From: Typha latifolia
Taxonomy: Eukaryota; Streptophyta; Magnoliopsida; Poales; Typhaceae
DNA: 64,000 nucleotides
Assembly: GCA_019914945.1 (NCBI GenBank)
Contig: CM034099.1
Location: 21,602,704 to 21,666,703 of the forward strand
Direction of reading: 5' to 3'
The notes under the pieces are model-generated. The model searched no databases. It saw nothing but the letters and a program-made list of their open reading frames with translations, and was not told where the DNA came from. The position numbers were made by a program, and so were the translations under genes. Shown here piece after piece: positions 12,413 through 22,020 of the stretch (positions within the stretch are counted from its first letter, which is position 1; every line of letters starts with the position of its first letter).

Positions 12413-14108
12413 AAAAAAGCTCTTCAGCTATATGATTGCTTGAGGGCTAACATTCCAACTTCAGCATGGGGTCTGGAGGCTCGTGTTCCCTTTCTAGACA
12501 AGAACATCATCAACATAGCAATGGATAATGATCCTGAATGGAAGATAGTAGGTGCACGATATTTTGGTCAGTGCCTAGTAACATCCTTGTAGTAAAAAGA
12601 GGTTGCATGTAAATTAATTAGCCTTTTGTAGTTCAATTTCTTCTAGATAATAAAGCATCATAGGTTGGATTCTTCATAATTTGTTATTGGGTTTTCTTCA
12701 CTAACAATACATGGTGTCTCTCCCAAATACTAAAAGATTTGAAGACTAAGTTAAGCAGTAAATTTAAGAGTTCTGCCATATTTCCTATTGTGGTTTTCTT
12801 GGACCTTTGTATGGTAAAGTATTTTGGTTTGGTGGTTCGCATTTCACATTGTGCAACACTGCAGCTTAATTTTTTCTTCTTGTTCATAATTCAATCAAGT
12901 ATTATCAGTGTATGCTTTATCTTTTATAGTCAGCAATTGTAACATCAATCTGACTAAATTCAGATAAGACCCAATCTCCGTTGGATTGAGAAATGGGTCC
13001 TGCGGAATGCATTTGATGATGAGGAGAACCCCTATCTGCCAAAGGTTGGGATGCCTGTTATGTTTCATCTCATATTCTTTTTTGCTTAACTCTTTGCAAA
13101 ATACTTCTGACATCTGATGGCATAAATGTGTGTTCCATTTGTAGCACATCTTGTACAGGCAGAAAGAACAATCTAGTGTTGGTCGGTTACACAGCTGGAT
13201 TGATGGCTTTTGAAGGACCATGTGAATCTACATGTATGTCTTATTTTTACAAATTACAAGTCATATCTGTCGTTGCAAATTGTCAAGTTACAGTTAATAT
13301 GGGAATTCAAACCGTATTAATGTTTTATTATCTCATGGCTTGGATTACTGGGAAGTGACCTTGTATCATAAAGATATACTTTTTGATGATATCTTTTTGT
13401 CAAGCCTGCATTTTTCACTTCCGAATGCCAGGTTATTGATGCGATGTTGATGAATGCAAGTTTGTTTATCCTGAGAAACGTCAAAGGATGCATATTACTA
13501 CAGAACAATATTTGAGAGATTCTTCCCTAGGTGTGGATCTCTCAATGTTTTTACATTTTTGGGAAGTTGCAAACTGTAATAAGAATATCCAGCTCTCTTA
13601 AATAAGCAAATGTTCACCACTGATATTTCTTATCAGTTTACATTAATTTACTCGACATAGTTATTAATTCAGTAGTTCTCAGGACATAAACTGTTAATAA
13701 TTATTACATTGAGTTAATGTAGCCATATTATGTCTAGTGTCTTTTAGACTGTAAGATCATGTGTAAATCTGAATGGAATACTTTCTGCTCAATTCGACTA
13801 ACCACTGTCTGTTGTTGGTCTGCTATAGCATTAGTATGATTGTTCAACTTTGATCAGTATAACTATTTGGCAGATAATTCTTGTCCCACAATGCAAATAT
13901 TGTTTTGTTAACTCACAATCTTTTCAAATAGAATGCTGCAAGATCAATAGTACCAGGAGGCCCAAGCGTGGCATGCAGTACTGCCAAAGCAGTTGAATGG
14001 GAAGCAGCCTGGTCGAAAATCCCAGATCCAGCTGCTTGCGCTGCACGCAGCGTTCAGGCTGCAGCCGATGAGGATGTACCGGAAAAAGGTTCAGCTGCTG
14101 GCTGCTGA
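12413..14108 (+). pseudogene. 5'-truncated asparagine synthetase pseudogene
   Basis: Four or five exon remnants keep the family's order. 12413-12560 reads [12 protein letters not shown]...[15 protein letters not shown]...MDNDPEWKI. 12963-13043 reads RWIEKWVLRNAFDDEENPYLPK. 13144-13230 reads HILYRQKEQ...SWIDGF and then stops. 13433-13530 reads MLMNASL and, after frameshifts, SKDAYYYRTIFERFFP. 13932-14108 reads AARSIVPGGPSVACSTAKAVEWEAAWSK. These are the C-terminal parts of plant asparagine synthetase, which makes asparagine from aspartate and glutamine. The N-terminal glutaminase domain is absent, there is an in-frame TGA after SWIDGF (13210-13212), and at least two frameshifts are needed to follow the homology. 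Kept intron positions show a DNA-level duplicate, not a retrocopy. The last exon is open to 14108 but its tail is unlike the usual C-terminus. Confidence 0.88.
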
Positions 14109-14544
14109 GAGTCCTGCCTCGGTGAACTGTTTTCCTCCAACACGACAGGATGGTATGATCGAAGCTACTGCTGCTGCTGCTGTACGAGGATTCATTCCTT
14201 GCCAGCTTTCTTCTCTTGGTTGGGAGCACGGTGATGGAATGTTAATCTTCTGGAAATGATAAAATTTCAGCTTCTTGTAGACTGGTTACTTACGGTTTTC
14301 TCCTCCCGTGTTCTTGTGCTTTTCTCCATCTAAATTAATGCAGACGTGTATAATAAAAGGAGATCTGTTTCCATATTATATAAGAATTATGACGATCCTC
14401 CATGTATAAATGAATCTTACATGCATTTGATAAGTGACCTTCGAAGTATTCAAACCCTTTTGTAAATTGTTGAGATGGTATGTTTATTCGTCAATATATC
14501 CATCGCATGTAATGTACATATCACTATGCTAAATTTTCCACAGT

Positions 14545-14545
<1 letters not shown>

Positions 14546-14609
<64 letters not shown>
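14546..14609. repeat. (CA)32 microsatellite
   Basis: An uninterrupted CA/TG dinucleotide run of about 64 bases, roughly 190 bases before the plastid E2 start codon. It produces artefactual open frames of alternating Thr-His or Cys-Val on the two strands. Confidence 0.97.
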
Positions 14610-14611
<2 letters not shown>

Positions 14612-14800
14612 ACTTTCGTGCGTGTGTCGAATGTCGATACTTTCAAAGCTCAAACGCCCTCCCAACTAACCAACCAAAAGAACCCTCCCTCGACTTCTCC
14701 GCCCCCCTCCTCCTCCTCTTACTAATTAAACGAACAATTCTAATCTCTCCAAATCTCTACTTCTTCTTCCTTGTACTCACATTTTCCTCCACCTCCACCA

Positions 14801-17800
14801 ATGGCTTCTCCTAATCCTATCGCCACCACTCTCTCGTCCTCCTCCTCCTCCACCTCCGCCACCCCTTTCCTCTCTTTCTCTTCCTCCCTCTCCTCCTCCC
14901 TCCCCATCCTCCCCCGCCGCCCACTCCCCCTCCGTCGCGCTGGCTGTCGGATCCCGGCAATCCGGGCCAAGATCCGCGAGATCTTTATGCCGGCGCTGAG
15001 CTCGACGATGACGGAGGGAAAGATCGTGTCTTGGGTGAAGTCTGAGGGCGACCGTCTCTCTAAGGGGGAGAGCGTTGTCGTCGTTGAGTCTGACAAGGCC
15101 GACATGGACGTCGAGACCTTCTACGATGGCATCCTCGCCGCCATCGTCGTCCCCGAGGGTGAGACCGCCCCCGTCGGCTCCCCCATCGGCCTCCTCGCGG
15201 AGTCCGAGGAAGAGATCCCCCTCGCGAAAGCCCAAGCTCAATCTAAATCCCAGTCTGCTCCTCCCCCTCCTCCTACGCTTTCTCCTGTTGCTTCCGATTC
15301 TTCTCCTCCTCCGGCTCCTGCGGCTCCGACGCCTGCCTCAACGGTCGCATCCGAGGGGCCGAGGAAGACGGTCGCTACGCCCTACGCGAAGAAACTTGCG
15401 AAGCAGCACAAGGTGGATATTTCCACGGTGGTCGGAACCGGGCCTTATGGCAGGATCACTGCTGAGGATATTGAAGCTGCTGCTGGTATCCAGCCCAAGA
15501 AGCCGGCGGCTGCCGCAGCAGCTTCCCCAGCTGCTTCTGCTTCTCCAGAAGCTAGTGCTGCTAAAGCTCCTGTGGCTGCTGCAGCCCCGGCGGCAGCTCC
15601 AGGATCGACGGTTGTTCCTTTCACGCCAATGCAGGCAGCGGTGTCCAAGAACATGGTGGCGACCCTCTCTGTGCCTACTTTTCGAGTTGGGTACCCTGTG
15701 ATTACCACTGCTCTTGATTCTCTCTATGAAAAGGTATTACCTTTCTCTCATTCTGGTGCTTTGTTTATCTGGTAAAATTCTAATTATATGAAAAGGAGAA
15801 ATTTTGATCTGGGAGTTGTTTGGGTGATCATGTTATGGAGTATTTGTTGGGATTAGTTTGGCTAATTTAGTCTCGAATGTGGGATTTGCTGTTTAGATCA
15901 AGTCGAAGGGAGTCACAATGACTGCACTGTTGGCGAAGGCTGCAGCTATGGCACTTGTGCAGCATCCGGTTATGAACGCAAGCTGCAAGGATGGAAAGAG
16001 CTTCACTTACAATAGCAATATTAACATTGCTGTTGCTGTGGCTATTGATGGTGGACTGATTACTCCCGTCCTTCAAGATGCTGATAAGGTTTACATTTAC
16101 AACATTCAAAAATCATATGGTGTAACTTTTTTTTGCCTCCTATGTTCGCAGCTAATTGGAATATAAATAATGTAGTTGGACCTGTATTTGCTTTCTCAAA
16201 GATGGAAAGAATTAGTAAAGAAGGCTCGTGCTAAGCAGCTTTCACCAAATGAGTATAACTCAGGTTTGTATCTCTGCAAATTGTTGGTTAATTTGTATTC
16301 TTAGTTTTTTTTTCCACGAGGATTCTGCTCACTGAGTCTTTGATACTATGCAGGGACGTTTACTCTATCCAATCTAGGTATGTTTGGGGTAGACAGATTT
16401 GATGCCATTCTTCCTCCTGGTCAGGTGGGTTTTCCAATCATTCTTTACATGCTATTAAATTTGCTTTCTAGTGTCCTAAGAAGTAACGGGTTTGCTGTTC
16501 AGGGAGCTATCATGGCTGTTGGAGCTTCAAAGCCTTCTGTTGTGACCGGTACTGACGGTTTCCTTAGTGTTAAGAGTAAAATGCTGGTAAGTGCAGTTTC
16601 AGATTTCCCATGTATTATGAATCGATCCCTTTGGTTGTTGCTATAGATAAGTTGCAAAATGAAAATGATTTTACATTTATACGTCTAAAAATGAAACTCT
16701 CTCACCTTATTTTCCTTGAGAAGATTCAAAGTGCTTCCTGATTGTTAGTAATTTCATTTAATGAGTTAATGACAACAGTTGGCTACTGTTTTCTGTCACT
16801 TCTTTTTACCTGTAGTAATATATGTTCAAGTTCTGTTCTAGTTTGTAATTCTATGGGGATTATATAGCTTATAGTTATGAAGCACTGGTGGACTATTATA
16901 GTCCAATCTCCAAAGGCATAGGTTAACTAAACAAAAGCTTATCGATAAATGAAAGTCACTTGAATTATTTGCATGACCCAGCATCATTTGCAAAGGGCAT
17001 AACAAATAATGATGTCCAATGAATACATTGGACATAGTACTCCACTATATAATCCACCAATAAATGTTCCTCTACCATATGGTTCTTTATTATGTAAACA
17101 AACCAAGATATGCAAGATCATATTTGAGAAAATAGTATTGAACAACAACAACAAGCCTTTAGCCCCAACTATTTAGGGTCGGGACTCGGGATATTCTAGA
17201 AAATAGTGACAATATTATTATTTTGAAAATAAATCCCAAATAGTCCTCATTAGGCATGACATATGTGTTTGACTAACTAATTTTGGATTCATCATCCTAG
17301 AATCATATCTAAGCTCTCATAATTAGCTATGCAGAATAGATCAAAGTAGCCAATATATATTGTGGCAACTGAGATAATGATGACCAAAACATAATTGGAT
17401 TGTGCACTATGCTCTGTGCTTGTCTATAAATTTGATGGGCCCATAAGTCAAGAGGTTATTCCTGATAGCATGTGAACTTGGATGTTTGATATTATCTCAA
17501 TTTAAAAGCCTAAAACTTGTGTAAAAGATGCCTGAATCTGATCCAGCACATTAATCAGTCTTAAATAGCCCCTATTAGAGTATAGACACTCATCATCATA
17601 GACTTTAGAGCATTCATTGGAGCATATCCACCTCACCTGACCTACAATCCTCAAAGTTGTGCATTCCTCATATCAGAAAAGTTGTACCTATTCATGTAGT
17701 CATTTTGATGCCGAGAAACTATTTCATGATTTGATACAACTCGGGCTGGGCCAAGTTGTATCGGAAGGAATAAATTTTGTTTGAAGAATAAAACTTGTTA

Positions 17801-18517
17801 TTGGGGTGCACTTGAACGCTATGGACTCGCATTCGAACGGCATGCATTCACATATACAGAGAACAGATTTTGCATGTTCAAACGACCACAGGCCCTGCAC
17901 GCGTTCACATATATAGAGAATGTGCCGCAGCTTTGTAATTAGGGATTTTCTTTAGTTGTTTAGGTCAATTAGGTAGCCTCTAAGTACTGTGGAGTGCACC
18001 CTAGTTGGATTAGTTTTGGAATTAATCTTCTTTCTCCCTATCTTCCTTCCTCTCTTGTGCCCTAACCTTCCCGTCGACCCTAGCCAACATCGGCTAGACT
18101 CCTTCCCCTCGTGTGTTGTCGCCCTACTTCTTCTAGGAGCGAGTCCTTCCCCTCGTCTGCCGCCGCCTTTTACTTCTTCTAGGAGCGACAACTTCTTCCT
18201 CCTCATCCTATCTTTCTCTAACTCGCACGCATCTCCTTCTCCACCTTCATCTTCTTCCACTATCATTAAGGAGCTACCTTTAATTCAAATACCCAACCTA
18301 ATCCCCTCTTAATCCAAGAACTTAACATGTAGTAGTTTTTTACTCATATGAGTTGATAGTAGCATAGTATATTAGACTGCTAATTTAGGGAAACCAATTT
18401 TCATGTCTAAGGCTTAAACCCCCTAACATTAGTCAATATGAATGAATTATTAGAAGTAGGGTTACTATACATATCTTGGTGGCCATTGCTGTTGGAACTT
18501 GGAAGCCTCCTAATGTT

Positions 18518-18568
<51 letters not shown>

Positions 18569-19036
18569 ACATGTGCATATACACGTATATTGATGTATGT
18601 ACTATTTGTATTCCATGCATCAAAATATGTGTGCACATGTGTACATATGTCATATACACATTACACTGCACATAGACAACACTTAGGAATGAGATGAATG
18701 AAATTGGTGTCCTCTGTGGTGCTAATCCTACAGTAAACAAACAGGAAAAGAAAAATCATTTGAGAAGTATTAGCTTTCATGGCAAGCTACGGCCATGTCT
18801 GACTGACCTCAAAAACACAATCAATTTTTTTTTTATTTACATAATTAGTTTGGAACTGCAATAGATTGGAAAAGTTTTTAGAAATGTAGCTCTCATTTAC
18901 TATTTTACCTAATTGGTTCCAATCCTATTAGGTGAATGTCACTGCTGATCACCGGATCATCTATGGTGCTGATGTGGCTGCCTTCCTGCAGACTTTTGCA
19001 AAGATTGTCGAGAATCCTGATAGCTTAACATTGTAA
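14801..19036 (+). CDS. LTA2: Plastid pyruvate dehydrogenase E2 (dihydrolipoamide acetyltransferase)
   Basis: Exons 14801-15733, 15897-16088, 16176-16263, 16354-16424, 16503-16586 and 18932-19036 give 490 residues. A Ser-rich, Arg-containing N-terminus (about 1-50) fits a chloroplast transit peptide. One lipoyl domain follows, with the lipoylated Lys in ESDKADMDVE (about K99). Then come a Pro/Ala linker, a peripheral-subunit binding domain (VATPYAKKLAKQHKVDISTV...YGRITAEDIEAAAG, about 191-229), an Ala/Pro linker and the acyltransferase core with NINIAVAVAIDGGLITPVL, TFTLSNLGMFGVDRFDAILPPGQ and active-site ADHRIIYGAD (His about 463). It transfers acetyl groups from E1 to CoA for plastid fatty-acid synthesis. 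The ATG at 14801 sits after CCTCCACCA. The long first exon is very GC-rich. The last intron is 2.35 kb and contains a SINE stub. Confidence 0.96.
17127..17207 (-). mobile_element. 5'-truncated Au-type SINE stub with target-site duplication
   Basis: On the minus strand the insert ends with a pyrimidine/GT-rich block CCCAAATAGTTGGG-like (here CCTAAATAGTTGGGGCT), then AAAGGCTTGTTGTTGTTGTT, the characteristic 3' end of the plant Au SINE family. The 10-mer AGAAAATAGT flanks it on both sides (17127-17136 and 17198-17207), as a target-site duplication should. Only about 60 bases lie between, so the tRNA-like head is missing: a strongly 5'-truncated copy. It sits in the last intron of the plastid E2 gene, antisense to it. 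Confidence 0.75.
17795..18310. repeat. Possible transposon remnant in the E2 intron with short internal repeats
   Basis: Within the long intron, CATTCACATATACAGAGAAC (about 17847) is echoed by GTTCACATATATAGAGAATG (about 17902). A CT-rich block at 18050-18250 repeats GTCCTTCCCCTCGT-like and CTTCTTCTAGGAGCGA words twice each. Its composition differs from the surrounding AT-rich intron. No terminal repeats could be fixed, so this is a guess at an old insertion. Confidence 0.35.
18520..18570. repeat. (TC)n-(TATC)n microsatellite in the E2 intron
   Basis: A TC run of about 18 units followed by TATC units, inside the last intron of the plastid E2 gene. Confidence 0.9.
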
Positions 19037-20290
19037 GAGTTTTGAAAATGATTGTTCTTAGGTGCAGTTCAGTTGCTTTATCAGTAGCAAGCTGTCTTCG
19101 CGTTTCTATATATCTGTACGTCATTGTTGGGTGAGCTGAGATATTATAGTTTTGCAGCAATGTAGAACTATTTATGCAAATTTTCCATTATGTTGTTTCC
19201 GAGAGACATGGCTCTTAAATTATGCTGGAAAATTTTACAAAGAATGTATTGGTTTTTTCTTTAAGATTAATAAATTTAGTGTTGGTATCAATTGTCAAAA
19301 TTGTTTGTATAGATAACTTCCCAAGTTATCTTCTCTTTCCGTTACTATAGCAGCAGTATTGCAAGATCTGAGCTTTATCAGATATAATTATTTATAAATC
19401 CTTCCTGCTTCATCCCAAATGCATCAAGAGGCGAGGAATTTGAGTTCATCAAATTGCCTAATTTGAGATGGCTTATCGATTTTGTCGAATAATATTTCTA
19501 GTGGTACATATTGGACACTAAGTAATACCAAACATTCAACTTTATTTTGTCCTCGTACTTGCTACATTCTATGTGACATCGTTAGTTTTTTTGCCTTCAA
19601 ATTTATCTATCAAATGAAGTCTAATTCATTGCAGTCCTAACAAAAATGATAATTAGATCAGCATTTGCTGAACATATCATCGTTTTAGGACCAGACAAAA
19701 ATAAAAGATGCCGATCAGTTTAATGTTTTTGTTAGAATCACAGTGAATTAGATGTGATTTGGTAAATAAATCTGAGGTTAGTATATTTTGATTAAAAAAA
19801 AAATTTAGAACAGGACTAGTTTAGTAAAAACTGGCATTGTAGCAAATGCAAATGTTTGGTCAAAATATTTATAGACAGTTCTTTCGGCAGTTTTCTACTT
19901 AAATTTTGTGATGGGTTATTCTAAATGGTTATCTTTTATAATAAAGGAACTCGCTGTGAAAGAGTGCATACGAGTGAACTACAAAATGAGAATATTGAGA
20001 CAAAGTAGCTTTAAAATAGAGGGAAAGAAGAATCCTTTTCGCCTTATCATCTGGAACTTTTCCTTTTCTTTTAGCTGAGGAAGTATGGAAATCTCCGAGG
20101 AGCGTAAAAACTTAAATTATCTTTATATACGATAAATTCTATTCAACTATTCAAACCCATCTAAGGGTCATGCATGTTTGGTCTACAATTAAGGAGGAAA
20201 AAAAACAACAAATCAAGTAAAGTTTTTGCTTCTCATACTTCTAAATATAAACTGGTCACATATTTTTACACGACATAGTAGCTATGCTTA
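19037..20290. other. Convergent intergenic region between E2 and the HMA gene
   Basis: The 3' flanks of two convergent genes. No exon is seen. Bases 19620-19860 resemble the AT-rich blocks at 30410-31290 (shared pattern TCTAATT-ATT--AGTCCTAA-AAAAAT and ATCAGCATTT), suggesting a dispersed repeat. Confidence 0.5.
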
Positions 20291-20717
20291 CTAATTAGCA
20301 GCTTCTGTGGGCCTGGTTGTTGCTTCGTTATTAATATCCACTTCCTTTATCTCCAATATCTCAACCCTTCGATTAGTCTTCTTCCTTATCCTTATCGCAA
20401 CATCCTGTGGATTAAACGCACCACACACGCTTACCCTGCACTGCTTCTTCTCTATTAAATGGCTCTCCAACTCTTCACAAACCCAACAAAAGGTTTAGTC
20501 GCCAAATAGAACAAAATTCTGAGAAACACATAACAAAGAGTTCTTAGATTAGTTACCGTGCATCTGGAGGAGGGCTCTTCTAATTTTCCTGTAGCAGCCA
20601 TTGCAGTCTATGTTCATCCTCATAGTCATGCAGTAGAACTATAAGAACCAACTAGCCTTAGAATTATATAGTTTAGAATGATAAGAATAACAAGAGAATG
20701 ATTACCTTCTCAGTCAT
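20291..20717 (-). CDS. Small heavy-metal-associated (HMA) domain protein
   Basis: Three exons on the minus strand: 20717-20706 (12 bases, MTEK), 20638-20557 and 20472-20291, giving 91 residues. No exon is long enough to stand out alone. The protein reads MTEKFYCMTMRMNIDCNGC, YRKIRRALLQMHELESHLI, EKKQCRVSVCGAFNPQDVAI, RIRKKTNRRVEILEIKEVD and ends EAAN. It is one HMA fold with the metal-binding CxxC as CNGC (about residues 16-19). Plant HIPP proteins with this fold bind Cu, Zn or Cd in the cytosol or nucleus, but this one lacks the C-terminal CaaX box, so it is not isoprenylated and fits the shorter HPP type. Both introns are GT-AG. Translation could also begin at the ATG at 20629 (MTMRMN). A GGA run lies in the leader. 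Confidence 0.85.
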
Positions 20718-20738
20718 GAAGTAGATGTTCTGAGGAGG

Positions 20739-20776
20739 AAAAGGAGGAGGAGGAGGAGGAGGAGGAGGAGGAGAGG
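20739..20776. repeat. (GGA)n trinucleotide run in the HMA gene leader
   Basis: About 11 GGA units (CCT/TCC on the gene strand), 22 bases upstream of the HMA start codon. It would lie in the 5' UTR. Confidence 0.85.
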
Positions 20777-22020
20777 AGGACCAGGGATTAGTTGGCAGGA
20801 AAGGGAGGCTTTATTATAAAGATTAAGGTGAGAATGGTGTTAAAGTATTGTGAATGGAATTTGGCGTGGAGGGTTGGGTTGATTCCTTCACCTGCACCTC
20901 TCTCTGCCTCTTTGGGGTCTTCCCTTGTGAGTTTGGTGTAGTAGAATCGGATTCTAGTTGATTACAGGAGGGATGGGCTGCGTGAAGTGTTGTCAAGTGT
21001 CCCTTTCCTTGTTCCCGGGTCTTCTTCCGCTAATAATTTTTTTTTTCTTCACTTCGGTTAGTATTGGGAAAGTCTAGATCAGACACGGAAATTGAGCATG
21101 ACTTGGATCGATTTTAGACATTAGGATCAAGTTTAAAGGGAATTGTGAAATTACGTAGGAATGACCAGAGAGAGATAAAAAAGAACTACTATGTGAGTGG
21201 GTTTATGGGAAATATCAAAGAATTTCACCAAGCCTAGAAAAATCAGATTCCCAGCTTCTTGCCTAAATATTACCTGCGAAAATTCTATGTATGAGCATCG
21301 CCAGCCGTACATTCGGATTTTGAAATAACAAATGGCACCATATTTCATTTCAGTCCCACTACTGATAGTTTACATCAAGGGAAAAATCAATCTCTAAGAA
21401 TATATCAAAGATAAGTAAATCCAAATTACTAACAATCACACCAATGGTCATGAATCTCCATGTAGACTAGTAGTATTGCAAGAAGACATTATCAAAGTGA
21501 ACAGAAAAGATAAAATAGATGGAGGAAAATGAGACAAGCACAAGTACAGCTTATCAAAGTGAATAGATATCAAAACTTCTCCATGTAAATAAGTATTGAA
21601 AGAAGACATTATAAAAGTGAAAAAGAAACAATCTTGTTAAGTTAGATCAAGGAAAATGAGACAAGCGCAAAAGTACAGCTTAGTAGCCTTTCATTTCAGT
21701 ATTGCTTTGGTTAGCAAAACTTGGGTTAGAATGCACTAGAAGAGTAAAAGGGTTCCGTGCTCCACTCTTATCACACCTATGTGAGGCCAGAAAAGGCATT
21801 CTAAACTAGTTATAAATACAACATAATACACTCGTCCTTGATGGCATCCTCTACATCAAAGAATGCAATGGGACTCCTCCATAACTGCTACGCAATACAG
21901 CTCCATAGGCTCCATTACATATGCTGCTGGATGCATCAAAATAGCATCCCCACCACAACTGCTGCAGTCTTTGATACAGAACATCACCTTGGACTCCGGA
22001 TTTTACAAAATTTCCAAGCT
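20777..22020. other. Spacer between HMA promoter and BAH gene 3' end
   Basis: The first few hundred bases are the HMA promoter; TTTATAATAAA on the minus strand near 20812 is a possible TATA. The remainder is non-coding and holds an imperfect direct duplication: 21454-21548 and 21578-21684 share TCTCCATGTA, AAGACATTAT-AAAGTGAA and GGAAAATGAGACAAGC-CAAG. Confidence 0.5.
21454..21684. repeat. Imperfect tandem duplication of about 100-125 bases
   Basis: Two copies in direct orientation (about 21454-21548 and 21578-21684) share TCTCCATGTA, AGAAGACATTATAAAAGTGA-like and AAAATGAGACAAGC...GTACAGCTTA, with small indels between them. It lies downstream of the BAH/Agenet gene. Confidence 0.75.

Noticed and set aside
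14475..14669. Open frames on both strands across the CA repeat
   Set aside because: They consist of alternating Thr-His or Cys-Val from a dinucleotide microsatellite and have no homology.
15075..15701. 208-residue frame overlapping plastid E2 exon 1
   Set aside because: Arg/Ser/Leu/Pro-rich shadow in a second frame of a GC-rich exon; the E2 frame has full domain homology.
17989..18312. 107-residue frame in the E2 intron
   Set aside because: CT-rich translation giving Leu/Ser/Pro runs, opposed by an equally open frame on the other strand; probably repeat-derived.
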